From the NCBI RefSeq assembly GCF_026967575.1, contig NZ_CP114054.1, positions 992,001 to 1,056,000 on the forward strand: a stretch of DNA of 64,000 nucleotides, given 5' to 3'. Position numbers and translations under genes: made by a program. This document shows, in pieces, positions 18,192 to 26,780 of the stretch. The notes under the pieces were generated by a model, which saw nothing but the letters and a program-made list of their open reading frames with translations, had not been told where the DNA came from and did no database searches. Numbering within the stretch: the stretch's first letter is position 1; every line of letters begins with the position of its first letter. The stretch is from Aurantiacibacter sp. MUD11. Lineage in GTDB: Bacteria; Pseudomonadota; Alphaproteobacteria; Sphingomonadales; Sphingomonadaceae.

Positions 18192-18992
18192 ATGACCACA
18201 GGACCACACCCGCTCGATGTCGTCTCCCCGGCCCGCATTGCGGAGCTGGTTGACGACGTGGCCATTCGCAAGGTGCACCTCGGACTGGTGCCGGTCTTCG
18301 CGCTTGCCGTGCTGGCCGGGGCCTTCATCGCGCTGGGCGCGGCCTTCTACATCGTCACCGTAACCGGCAGCGACCTTGGCTTCGGGCCGACGCGATTGCT
18401 GGGTGGCTTTGCCTTCTCGCTCGGACTGATCCTGGTGATCGTCGGCGGGGCGGAACTGTTCACCGGCAACAGCCTGATCGTGCTGGCCCGCGCGGACCAA
18501 AAGGTGACGACCGGCCAGTTGCTGCGCAACTGGGCCATCGTCTACGTTGGCAACCTTACTGGCGCCCTGGGTACCGCCATGCTGGTGCACCTGTCCGGTG
18601 CGCTGTCCACCGAGGCACTTGCCGCAACCGTCGTCGGCATTGCCGAAACCAAGCTGGCCCTGCCCGCTGGAGAAACCTTCTTCCGCGGCATCCTGTGCAA
18701 CGTGCTGGTCTGCCTCGCCGTGTGGATGTGCTTCGCCGCGCATAGCGTGTCGGGCAAGGTGCTGGTGATCGCCTTCCCGATCGCGGCCTTTGTCGCGCTG
18801 GGGTTCGAGCACTCGGTCGCGAACATGTTCCTGCTGCCGATGGGCATGCTGGAATCGGGCGTGTTCGACCTGAGCGGAGCAGTCAGGAACCTGCTGGTCG
18901 TGACGGCCGGCAATGTGGTCGGTGGGGGTGTGCTGGTCGCGCTGACTTACTGGTTGATCTACCTCAGCCCGCACGGCGCCGCGAAGGTCTAG
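18192..18992 (+). CDS. Formate/nitrite transporter family channel
   Basis: 266 residues, six membrane helices, with the FNT signatures GGAELFTGNSL and GFEHSVANMFLLPMGML. The family moves formate, nitrite, hydrosulfide or lactate across the inner membrane; no neighbour fixes which. It sits 27 bases after the exchanger and is likely in the same transcript. Formate or lactate export would fit an oxygen-limited state, matching the promoter box upstream of the ATPase. Confidence 0.88.
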   Translation: MTTGPHPLDVVSPARIAELVDDVAIRKVHLGLVPVFALAVLAGAFIALGAAFYIVTVTGSDLGFGPTRLLGGFAFSLGLILVIVGGAELFTGNSLIVLARADQKVTTGQLLRNWAIVYVGNLTGALGTAMLVHLSGALSTEALAATVVGIAETKLALPAGETFFRGILCNVLVCLAVWMCFAAHSVSGKVLVIAFPIAAFVALGFEHSVANMFLLPMGMLESGVFDLSGAVRNLLVVTAGNVVGGGVLVALTYWLIYLSPHGAAKV

Positions 18993-19004
18993 CGGCGGCC
19001 TGGC

Positions 19005-19943
19005 ATGCGGATCGCCACCTTCAACGTCCAGCGACTGCGCCTGCGCCAGCATGGTGACACCGCGCGGTTCGACGGCGCGAACGATGGCGACAACCCGCGA
19101 AGGGCAGCGACCGAAACCCCGGCGCTGGACCGCATGGACCGGGAACTCACCGCCGCCGTCATCAGGCAGCTCGATGCCGACGTGATCGCACTGCAGGAAG
19201 TATTCGACCAGCGGACACTGGACCGCTTCCACGAGGATTTCCTGCAAGATGCCGGTGTCGAGCCATGGCCGCACCGTGTCTGCCTGCCGGGCAATGACGG
19301 GCGCGGGTTCGACGTCGCGCTGATGAGCCGCCTGCCGCTGTCGGATGTGCGCAGCCATGCCGATGTGACCTGTGCCGACCTCGGTCTCGAACCACTGGCC
19401 GGGCACGGGCCGGACGAGCGCATATTCCGCCGCGACTGCCTGCGCGCGAGAGTCGGCCCGCTCACGTTCTACGTCTGCCATTTCAAGGCGCCCTACCCGG
19501 ACAAGGACCGCTCCTACTTCCTCCGCCGACGCGAGGCGGAAGCCGTGCGCATGCTGGTGGAGCGGGATATGGCGGGGCGAGACGATGCCCTGTGGCTGAT
19601 CGCCGGCGACCTCAATGAACCGCTTGAGGTTCACGACAACGGCGAGCCGGCGATCGCTCCGTTGCTGGCTCCCGGCTTTGCCGTCGACCTTGTCCATCGC
19701 ATTCCCGATAGCGAGCGCTGGTCGTTCCGCGATCCGGCGAGCGGCACCTATTCGCATCCCGATGCGCTGCTGGCGTCGCCCGCCCTGGCAGCGACATTCC
19801 CCGATGCCGTCCCCACCCTCTTACGCGGCGGCATGGAACTGGACGTCACGCGCTATAGCGGCCCGCACCTTGCCGGCGTGGGCCAGACTCGGCCCCACGC
19901 GAGCGATCACGCCGCGCTTGCCGTCGATTTCGCAGGTTTGTGA
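19005..19943 (+). CDS. Endonuclease/exonuclease/phosphatase-family hydrolase
   Basis: 312 residues starting RIATFNVQRL, the first strand of the EEP fold. Further motifs are DVIALQEVF (metal-binding Glu), GRGFDVALMSRLPL, VCHFKAPYPDKDRSY, IAGDLNEPL and the terminal SDHAALAVDF with the catalytic Asp-His. It has no signal peptide, so it is cytosolic. The substrate could be nucleic acid or a phosphoester. It lies 12 bases after the FNT gene. Confidence 0.85.
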   Translation: MRIATFNVQRLRLRQHGDTARFDGANDGDNPRRAATETPALDRMDRELTAAVIRQLDADVIALQEVFDQRTLDRFHEDFLQDAGVEPWPHRVCLPGNDGRGFDVALMSRLPLSDVRSHADVTCADLGLEPLAGHGPDERIFRRDCLRARVGPLTFYVCHFKAPYPDKDRSYFLRRREAEAVRMLVERDMAGRDDALWLIAGDLNEPLEVHDNGEPAIAPLLAPGFAVDLVHRIPDSERWSFRDPASGTYSHPDALLASPALAATFPDAVPTLLRGGMELDVTRYSGPHLAGVGQTRPHASDHAALAVDFAGL

Positions 19944-19952
19944 GCGCGAGAG

Positions 19953-21557
19953 CTATCCGCGCCCCTTGGACTTTCGCTGGCGGTGCGAATTGTAGGATTC
20001 CAGCACCTCGCGCATCCTCTCCAGCGCCTCTTCCCGCCGCCGGTTGTCGCTGATCTCCAGCAACTGTTCCTTCAGCGAAGTTGCGAAGGCGGCATAGGCA
20101 TTCTGCCAGTCGGTACCGAGCACCTCGGCTAGGTCGGTCCGCCCAGTCTCCAGCCGCTTGGCCGGTTCTCCGGCGGGCAGCGCGTAGCGTTCGCCAATTT
20201 CGGGAATGCGCACCTCCAGGCCTGGCAACCGCCGCTGCAATTCGCGCCGGAGTGCTTCCAGCGCCGAAGGTTCGCCGTGGTCGAGGAACAGGCTGCCGGC
20301 GATGGGACAGCGTTCCTCTATCCAGTCGAGCAGTTCGCCCTGGTCGGCATGGGCGGAATAGCTCTGGATCGAGCGGATCTGCGCCCTCACCCGCACGTCC
20401 TGCCCGCTGATACGCACCCGCTGCGCGCCCTCCAGGATTACCCGGCCCAGCGTTCCCTCGGCCTGGTAGCCGACGAACAGCACGGTCGAATCGCGGCGGT
20501 GGAGATTGTGGATCAGGTGGTGCCGGATACGCCCACCCTCGCACATGCCGGATGCCGCGAGGATGATCGCTCCCGAAATCGAGTTCAGCCGCATCGATTG
20601 TTCGACGTCAGTGACGTAGTGCAGTTGCGGATGGTCGAAGATGTTCTTCCCGTCGGTATCCTCCAGTTCCGGAGCATAGCGTTCGAACACCTCGGTAGTG
20701 CGGTTCGCCAGCGGGGAATCGACGAAGACCGAGGCATTGGGCAGCGCCCCGGCGCAGATCAGGTGGTGCAGGTCCAGCAGCAGTTCCTGCGTTCGCTCCA
20801 GCGCAAAGACCGGGATGATCAGGTTGCCGCCGCGACGTAGCGTCGCCTCGGCTTCGGACTGCAACAGCAGCCGCCGCTCTTCCTGCGTGACCTTATCGCG
20901 CTGGCGATCGCCGTAGGTGCTTTCGCAGATCACATGGTCGACGCCCGAGGGGCCCTTGGGATCGAGCTGGAAGGCCTTGTTGTCAGGGCCGAGATCGCCA
21001 GAGCAGATGACCCGCGTCCCGCCCGCCAGCAGCTCCACCGAGGCGGCGCCGAGGATGTGCCCCGCATTCCACAACCGCGCCTGCATGTGCGGCGCCGGTT
21101 CGAACAGCTCCTCCAGCTCCACCGGGCGACAGAGTTGCCATGCGTCATAGGCGTCGGCGGAGGTATAGAGCGGCTCAAACTGCTCCTCTCCGGCGCGGTC
21201 ACGCCGGCGATTGCGCCGCTGTGCGTCGTATTCCTGGATGCGCCCGGCATCGGCCAGCATGTGCTCCAGCAGGTCGCAAGTCGGCTGCGTACACCAGATC
21301 GGCCCGTCGAAGCCCCTGGCCACCAGCCGCGGCAGCAGGCCGCTGTGATCGATATGTGCGTGGGTCAGCACGACGGCATCGACCTGCTGGGGGTCGAAGG
21401 CGAAATCCTCGAGGTTGAGCAGTTCCAGCGTGCGGGACCCCTGGAACAGGCCGCAGTCGACGAGAATGCGGCTGCTGCCGAGGACGAATTCCATGCAAGA
21501 GCCGGTTACGGTCCCCGCTGCGCCATGAAACGCCAGGCTAAGCCTATTGCTGGTCAT
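19953..21557 (-). CDS. Metallo-beta-lactamase / beta-CASP nuclease
   Basis: 534 residues from the ATG at 21557, with GGGAGGGC upstream. The metal motif THAHIDHSG, GHILGAAS, ICSGDLG and the RNA-specificity part (SAHADQGELLDW, FLDHGEPSAL) mark the CPSF-73/RNase J-like beta-CASP group. It probably cuts RNA. It is divergent from the zinc alcohol dehydrogenase with an FNR-like box between them; beta-CASP nucleases of this kind recur next to P-type ATPases and zinc alcohol dehydrogenases in proteobacterial stress islands. Confidence 0.88.
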   Translation of the reverse strand: MTSNRLSLAFHGAAGTVTGSCMEFVLGSSRILVDCGLFQGSRTLELLNLEDFAFDPQQVDAVVLTHAHIDHSGLLPRLVARGFDGPIWCTQPTCDLLEHMLADAGRIQEYDAQRRNRRRDRAGEEQFEPLYTSADAYDAWQLCRPVELEELFEPAPHMQARLWNAGHILGAASVELLAGGTRVICSGDLGPDNKAFQLDPKGPSGVDHVICESTYGDRQRDKVTQEERRLLLQSEAEATLRRGGNLIIPVFALERTQELLLDLHHLICAGALPNASVFVDSPLANRTTEVFERYAPELEDTDGKNIFDHPQLHYVTDVEQSMRLNSISGAIILAASGMCEGGRIRHHLIHNLHRRDSTVLFVGYQAEGTLGRVILEGAQRVRISGQDVRVRAQIRSIQSYSAHADQGELLDWIEERCPIAGSLFLDHGEPSALEALRRELQRRLPGLEVRIPEIGERYALPAGEPAKRLETGRTDLAEVLGTDWQNAYAAFATSLKEQLLEISDNRRREEALERMREVLESYNSHRQRKSKGRG

Positions 21558-21627
21558 CTGCCCTCCCGCTGACACCGGGCGAAGTTCCTGCCCGGACCAT
21601 TGATGAGCCTGCCAGAAGCGCGCCGCC

Positions 21628-21641
21628 TTGTCGCATATCAA
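21628..21641 (+). promoter_or_regulatory. FNR/FixK-like box between the beta-CASP and alcohol dehydrogenase genes
   Basis: TTGTCgcatATCAA (8 of 10 to the FNR consensus; on the minus strand its left half is a perfect TTGAT). Its centre is 29.5 bases before a TATGCG hexamer at 21664-21669, and the dehydrogenase ATG follows at 21701. The minus-strand -10 for the nuclease gene is less clear. Confidence 0.5.
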
Positions 21642-21700
21642 ATCCCGCGCGTTGCTGGCGGGCTATGCGGTGCTGTATCCTGGCGGAAGGAGGACAGCGG

Positions 21701-22690
21701 ATGCAGCAGATGCGGGCCATGCAGCTCGACGCGACTGGCGAGCCGCTGCGCCTGGTCGAGCGGCCCATGCCGAGGCCGGCTGCGGGTGAAATCCTGATTT
21801 CCATCGCGGCCTGCGGCGTCTGCCGTACGGACCTGCATGTCGCCGACGGCGATATTCACGGGAAGCTGCCCATCGTGCCGGGCCACGAGATTGTCGGCCG
21901 GGTGGAGGAACTGGGCGAAGGCGTGACGGGCTACAAACGGGGCGACCGCGTGGGCGTGCCCTGGCTGGGGCATACCTGCGGCCATTGCCGCTATTGCCGG
22001 TCTGACAGGGAGAACCTGTGCGATGAACCGCTGTTCACCGGCTTCACCCGCGATGACGGGTTTGCCAGCCACTGCATCGCCGATGCCCGATACTGCTTCC
22101 CGCTACCGGATAGCTTCGACGACATTCACGCGGCACCGCTGCTGTGCGCGGGACTGATCGGTTACCGCGCCTATCGCCTTGCCGGGGAGGTCGAGACACT
22201 CGGTCTCTACGGATTCGGCGGTGCCGCGCACATCCTGGCGCAGCTGGCCATTGCACAGGGGAAACGGGTTCATGCCTTCACGCGGGAGGGTGACGATGCC
22301 GGGCAACAATTCGCCTTGCGGCTGGGCTGTGCATCCGCCGCCGCCTCGACCGAGCCTCCGCCCGAGGAGCTGGATGCCGCGATCATCTTCGCCCCGGTCG
22401 GCGCACTGGTGCCACTGGCGCTGAAGGCCGTGCGCAAGGGTGGACGGGTGGTCTGCGCGGGAATCCACATGTCGGATATCCCGACCTTTCCCTATGCCGA
22501 TCTGTGGGAGGAGCGCTCCATCCTTTCGGTCGCCAACCTGACGCGCGCCGATGGCCTCGAATTCCTGCCATTGGCGGCAGCAGCCGGCGTGACGACACAC
22601 GTCACGCGGTTTGCGCTGGAGGATGCCAACGAGGCGCTGGACCTGCTGCGGTCCGGCAATGTCGAAGGGGCCATCGTCCTTGTCCCGTGA
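21701..22690 (+). CDS. Zinc-dependent alcohol dehydrogenase
   Basis: 329 residues from the ATG at 21701, with GGAGG 8 bases upstream. Catalytic zinc ligands are in CGVCRTDLH and GHEIVG; the structural zinc site is CGHCRYCRSDRENLC (four Cys). The nucleotide-binding stretch LYGFGGAAH is short and atypical of GxGxxG. It belongs to the AdhA-like group that interconverts alcohols and aldehydes. The FNR-like box in front suggests fermentative use at low oxygen. Confidence 0.9.
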   Translation: MQQMRAMQLDATGEPLRLVERPMPRPAAGEILISIAACGVCRTDLHVADGDIHGKLPIVPGHEIVGRVEELGEGVTGYKRGDRVGVPWLGHTCGHCRYCRSDRENLCDEPLFTGFTRDDGFASHCIADARYCFPLPDSFDDIHAAPLLCAGLIGYRAYRLAGEVETLGLYGFGGAAHILAQLAIAQGKRVHAFTREGDDAGQQFALRLGCASAAASTEPPPEELDAAIIFAPVGALVPLALKAVRKGGRVVCAGIHMSDIPTFPYADLWEERSILSVANLTRADGLEFLPLAAAAGVTTHVTRFALEDANEALDLLRSGNVEGAIVLVP

Positions 22691-22718
22691 CCAGCCCCAT
22701 CAAGCCCGGCTCACCGGG

Positions 22719-23378
22719 TCAGGCGTTCTCGCCGGCGACGTAGAGCAGGCGGCCGGGCCCCAGCAGTTCGAGAATGTTCTCGATCTCGCTGCGTTCGAAG
22801 GCAAAGCAGCCGAGGCTGCGACCGACGCGGCCCTGGTTTTCGGCCATGGCGATGTCGACGTAGTCGGCGCCGTGAATCACGATGGCGCGCTCGAAGGCGC
22901 GGTCGTTCTCCGGCTCCAGCCCATGCAGGCGGCGCGAACGGCCGTGCTTGCCGACGTAAAGCTCTCCGGTGACATAGCTGCCGCGCGAAGAGGCGTTGGA
23001 GCCGGGTACGTTCGAGAACCGTTCGACAAATCCGCTGTTGCGCGGATCGGAACCGCGGCCATGGGAAACGAGGAACGACTTGGTGATCTCACCGCCTTCG
23101 ATATCGGCGATGTGGAAGCGGAACTCACCCGAATGCGCGGTGTAGTCGGCAATGCCCAGGCGATCGCGATTGACGATGCTCGACCCGTGCTGCTCGAGCG
23201 CGGCCAGCGCCTCGCCAAGCACGCCGGTAGGCTGCGCCGCAGGAGCGGCGGGTGGCGGCGCGAGCGGGCTGGCCGGCGACAAACCGGCGGCAGGCTTAGC
23301 CAACGATGCGGGGGTAAACATGGCCGCACTGCCCACGGCCAGCGAAGCGCCGACGAAGGCGCGTCGATTCAATTTCAT
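22719..23378 (-). CDS. L,D-transpeptidase (YkuD_2-type), exported
   Basis: 219 residues from the ATG at 23378. The N-terminus has a twin-arginine-like signal (NRRAFVGASLAVGSAAM), then a Pro/Ala linker, then a catalytic domain with SHGRGSDP, VIHGADYV and the nucleophile motif GRSLGCFAF. It is a murein L,D-transpeptidase catalytic-domain protein acting in the periplasm. It is divergent from a second, different L,D-transpeptidase (77 bases between starts). Confidence 0.87.
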   Translation of the reverse strand: MKLNRRAFVGASLAVGSAAMFTPASLAKPAAGLSPASPLAPPPAAPAAQPTGVLGEALAALEQHGSSIVNRDRLGIADYTAHSGEFRFHIADIEGGEITKSFLVSHGRGSDPRNSGFVERFSNVPGSNASSRGSYVTGELYVGKHGRSRRLHGLEPENDRAFERAIVIHGADYVDIAMAENQGRVGRSLGCFAFERSEIENILELLGPGRLLYVAGENA

Positions 23379-23455
23379 TTTTCGCGATCCCATGTATCTT
23401 ATGTAGAACAAATGGGGGTTATTAGCCCTCCGGACAATATGAGAAACGGACGCCT

Positions 23456-24655
23456 GTGAAACGAGCCTCTGTAATTATTGCATTTTTCCTGGCGATTTGC
23501 GGCCAACCGGCAATTGCACAGGATGAACCGCAGTGGTCGTCTGCGGATATCACGACGTTGGAACGCTGGGTTTCGTCCGCTCCCCTTGAAGCCTTACCTC
23601 TCTTGTCTGCCAATAACCTGACGGCAGCACGCGAATCCGGCGATGCAGAGGCGATAAACAGTGCCGCAACCGATCTGGCGCTGCGGCTGGCGCGCATGCA
23701 CCTGCTGGGCAATGCCACATCGGGTGAACGCCGGGGCTGGAACATCCGTGATACCGACCGCGACCTGCCGCTCGACGAGATGCTCCGGACGGCGGTTGCC
23801 AACGATACGCTGGACACATTCTTTGCGCTGATGCGCCCGGCCCACCCGCAATACTCGGCGCTGATGGCAGCCTATGAGCTGGAGGAAGACCCGGAGCACC
23901 AGGCCACCATCGCCCGCAACATGGAGCGCTGGCGCTGGATGCCACGCTCGCTGGGCGAGGACTACGTGCTCGTCAACGCCGCGAAGTTCGAGGCCGACCT
24001 GTGGCGCGACGGCAGCCATGTCGGCACCTGGCGGGTCATCGTCGGCACGCAGCGCACCCCGACACCGGTGTTTCGCGCGACGATCGAAGGCGTCATCCTC
24101 AATCCCTGGTGGGAAATCCCCACCAGTATCGTGCGCGAAAGCGTGGGGGCCCTGGTGCGCAACAATCCCTCGCTCGCCCGCTCGCGCGGCTACGTGGTGC
24201 AGAACGGGCGTTATCGCCAGCGACCGGGACCGAACAACGCGCTGGGCCAGATGAAACTGGTGATGCCCAATCCCTATTCGGTCTACATGCACGACACGCC
24301 CAACCGGCAACTGTTCGAACAGGACGTGCGCAGCTTCAGCCACGGCTGCATCCGCACGGGCGATGCGATCGGCTTCGCCACCACCCTGCTGGAAGGCGTG
24401 GCCACGCGCGAGGATGTCGACGCCATCCTCGAGACCGGGCGCACGACGACGCTCTCGATCGCGCAGCCGACGCCGGTCTACGTCACCTATTTCACCGCCG
24501 TCGCCAACGCCGATGGAAGCGTGGCGCTGCTGGACGACCTCTATGGCCGGGACCGAACTATCCGCGCGATCACCAAAGGCGGCGAGACAAAGGCCGCGGC
24601 GCCCGCCGCTCCGCAAGGCGGGCAGCGGCGTTCACTGATGGATTGCAGAAATTGA
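23456..24655 (+). CDS. L,D-transpeptidase (YkuD family), exported
   Basis: 399 residues from a GTG at 23456 with a signal peptide (VIIAFFLAICGQPAIA). The N-terminal part is a helical scaffold domain (about 30-160). The YkuD domain follows (VIVGTQRTPTPVF ... YSVYMHDTP ... FSHGCIRTGDA) with the catalytic Cys in SHGCIR. This is the large YcbB-like architecture, which makes 3-3 cross-links in peptidoglycan. The ribosome site is weak. Confidence 0.88.
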   Translation: MKRASVIIAFFLAICGQPAIAQDEPQWSSADITTLERWVSSAPLEALPLLSANNLTAARESGDAEAINSAATDLALRLARMHLLGNATSGERRGWNIRDTDRDLPLDEMLRTAVANDTLDTFFALMRPAHPQYSALMAAYELEEDPEHQATIARNMERWRWMPRSLGEDYVLVNAAKFEADLWRDGSHVGTWRVIVGTQRTPTPVFRATIEGVILNPWWEIPTSIVRESVGALVRNNPSLARSRGYVVQNGRYRQRPGPNNALGQMKLVMPNPYSVYMHDTPNRQLFEQDVRSFSHGCIRTGDAIGFATTLLEGVATREDVDAILETGRTTTLSIAQPTPVYVTYFTAVANADGSVALLDDLYGRDRTIRAITKGGETKAAAPAAPQGGQRRSLMDCRN

Positions 24656-24671
24656 TAATCGCCCGGCGAAT

Positions 24672-24713
24672 TTGACCGAAGTCAGACCGCGGGGGCATTT
24701 CCGGCGCTAATAT
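24672..24713 (+). promoter_or_regulatory. FixK/FNR-type promoter of the host-attachment-family gene
   Basis: TTGACcgaaGTCAG (24672-24685) is a FixK-type dyad (TTGAY-N4-RTCAA, 9 of 10). Its centre is 29.5 bases before TAATAT (24708-24713), a good -10, putting a start point near 24720 with the box at -41.5. The ATG follows at 24746. Confidence 0.6.
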
Positions 24714-24745
24714 CCATTCGTTACTGACGCAGGAAGGAAGACATA

Positions 24746-25186
24746 ATGCAGATCAAGCACGGCACGCTGGTGATGGTCGCCGACGGAACCAAGATGCTGC
24801 TGTTCCGCAACGAGGGCGACGAGAAGTTTATCGTCCTTGAGACGCTGGAGCACGAGGTCGACGCCAATCCCAAGTCGAGCGACCAGGGCACCGACACACC
24901 TGGAAGGGTACAGTCGCGCGTCGGCAGCGGCCGCAGTTCCTACGACGAAACCGATTGGCACCAGCAGTCGGAAGACGAATTCGCGCGGACCGCAGCAGGC
25001 ATTCTCGAAAGCGCGGCCGAACAGCACGGCGATGCCGGTATCGTGGTAATCTCTGCCCCGCGCACGCTGGGCGAACTGCGCAAGCAGTATGGTGGAGCGA
25101 CCAAGAAAGCGGTCATCTGCGAGATCGACAAGGACCTCGCCAATCACACGACCGATCACATCGCGGAAGTGATCGCCGCGCAATAG
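24746..25186 (+). CDS. Host-attachment protein family (baeRF-like)
   Basis: 146 residues with GGAAGGAAG upstream. The N-terminus HGTLVMVADGTKMLLFRNEG, the basic middle and the end of the family (VVISAPRTLGELRKQYGG ... EIDKDLANHTTDHIAEVI) match the PF10116-type proteins named after attachment to host cells, which are related to archaeal-type release factor folds. The name comes from plant-associated bacteria and the function is not proven. It is probably part of the low-oxygen stress group because of its promoter. Confidence 0.85.
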   Translation: MQIKHGTLVMVADGTKMLLFRNEGDEKFIVLETLEHEVDANPKSSDQGTDTPGRVQSRVGSGRSSYDETDWHQQSEDEFARTAAGILESAAEQHGDAGIVVISAPRTLGELRKQYGGATKKAVICEIDKDLANHTTDHIAEVIAAQ

Positions 25187-25214
25187 TCATGCTGCGGGGC
25201 TCGCTCGCTTCGCC

Positions 25215-25436
25215 TCAGGCGAAGAGATTGTGCTCCAAGTCGCGTTCCAGCGGGCCGGGGATATCCAGATCCCCGGCCTGCTCCACTTCGTCCTCCAGCG
25301 GGGGAGCGAAGGGAGACATCCAGAACTTGAAGCACTGGTCTGTTGCCGCGAGCATCGTTTCGAACCATGCCGCCATCAGTTCTTCGCACAGAACCAGATG
25401 CGGGGGCAGTTCGGGAGTGAAGTCTTCCTGGGCCAT
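25215..25436 (-). CDS. Small acidic protein of unknown function
   Basis: 73 residues from the ATG at 25436, with AAGGA about 10 bases upstream. It is acidic and amphipathic (CEELMAAWFETMLAATDQCF) without signal or membrane segment. It is the last frame of the minus-strand run and lies 123 bases after the nucleotidyltransferase gene, so it may be the end of that operon or independent. I recognise no family. Confidence 0.5.
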   Translation of the reverse strand: MAQEDFTPELPPHLVLCEELMAAWFETMLAATDQCFKFWMSPFAPPLEDEVEQAGDLDIPGPLERDLEHNLFA

Positions 25437-25559
25437 GGCGTAATCGATCCTTCGTTCGCGAGTCGCAAGATACCCTGCCCCTCACGCCGATGCAAAGCTA
25501 ACCGCCTGGCGGCCGCTGGACGGCAGTCGGGGTGCGCATCTGGGGCGGGTAGTCCCTTG

Positions 25560-26780
25560 CTATTGCCTCGTATGCAGCCAGTTTCGAAAACGAGTAAGGT
25601 TTCGCGCCGCGTCGCGACCTTTGCCGGTCATGAGATATCGCAAGGAAAGGCCAAGTCGCCTGACCACAAAGTCCAGCCACAGCATCGGATAGCTCCAGCC
25701 CGCCTGCTCCTTCAGGTTCGCAAACCTGCGCCTTGCGAGCAGTTCCTCCCGGCTGTGGAATGATCTGCGCAACAAGTTCGACGCCAGCGCCCAGCCTTCC
25801 CGGTGGAACAGCCGAACCAGGTTCAGAGCCATCTTTCCGCCATCGAGGTTGCTCTTGAAGATGAGGTGCTCGGCATCCCGAAGCTGCTCCTCGCTGACGC
25901 TGCTGTCCGGTCGCTCTTCACCGATCATGGCCAGCGCCAATTCCGTCCCACGCTCGATGCCGAGCTGCCTCGCTTGCTGCAGCAGCGCGTCCGTGTCCAG
26001 GCGTGACCAATCCATCAATCGTCGCAGGTCCACGAGAAAATTCGGGCCATTGGCGAAGGCATCGTCATAGACGCTGTGCAGGATCAGGTGCAGCGCCATG
26101 TCCTGCGGACCTGGGCACGGCAGAGATTGGCCGGAAATCTCGAACGAGGACGAGCGGTCCCAGAAGCCTTCGGTGAACCTGTCCAGCAACTTGGAGGCAT
26201 GATCGGCCGAGCCTGAACAGATTCGCGAATGGACCTCTACGGGAACAACGCGATTTGGCGACCAGATCGGCGTCAGGTGCTTGGCTTTCGCGCTGGGATC
26301 GGTGGGCAGTCCGGGTAGCGCCGATTGATCTTCGCCGCACAGGTCCCTGATGCATTGCCAGGCCCGCTGCGCATCGTCTGGCCTGACCAGAAGATCGATA
26401 TCCTGTGCGGGGCGCATGATCGGGGACGGGTAGACCTGAAATGCCAGTGGCACACCTTTCAGGAACAGGTGTTCGATGCCCTGGTCCGCCAAGGCCCGGT
26501 TGATCAGGATACACTCGCGCCCCAGCAACAGCTGTCTCGTTGCCCAAAGCTGCACGATCGCGGCAATCTCGGCCGCAGGTTTCGCCGGCAGCTTGATGTT
26601 GTCGCACTCGGCAAGGGCATGCTGGAAGTATGGCAGGGCACGGTGTTCCTTGAGCCGTTCGACGACCATGGACCACTGTTCTGCGGAGACCTGGTCTATC
26701 CGGTCCTGATCGACGCATTCCGGCCTCAACAGGATATCCAGGATCAGTGCCTTGGGGAGTGGATCTGGGCCGGAATGCAT
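25560..26780 (-). CDS. Nucleotidyltransferase family protein (NTP_transf_5 type)
   Basis: 406 residues. The family core is intact: HLFLKGVPLAFQVYPSP, then IMRPAQDIDLLVRPDDAQRA with the DID metal-binding pair, then PVEVHSRIC and a helical C-terminal half. This is the uncharacterised NTP_transf_5 group known from exopolysaccharide and lasso-peptide loci, where it is thought to transfer a nucleotidyl group onto an unknown partner. Its ATG overlaps the stop of the adenylation gene (TGATG), so the two are translated together. A degenerate paralogue lies at 30291-31172. Confidence 0.88.
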   Translation of the reverse strand: MHSGPDPLPKALILDILLRPECVDQDRIDQVSAEQWSMVVERLKEHRALPYFQHALAECDNIKLPAKPAAEIAAIVQLWATRQLLLGRECILINRALADQGIEHLFLKGVPLAFQVYPSPIMRPAQDIDLLVRPDDAQRAWQCIRDLCGEDQSALPGLPTDPSAKAKHLTPIWSPNRVVPVEVHSRICSGSADHASKLLDRFTEGFWDRSSSFEISGQSLPCPGPQDMALHLILHSVYDDAFANGPNFLVDLRRLMDWSRLDTDALLQQARQLGIERGTELALAMIGEERPDSSVSEEQLRDAEHLIFKSNLDGGKMALNLVRLFHREGWALASNLLRRSFHSREELLARRRFANLKEQAGWSYPMLWLDFVVRRLGLSLRYLMTGKGRDAARNLTRFRNWLHTRQ

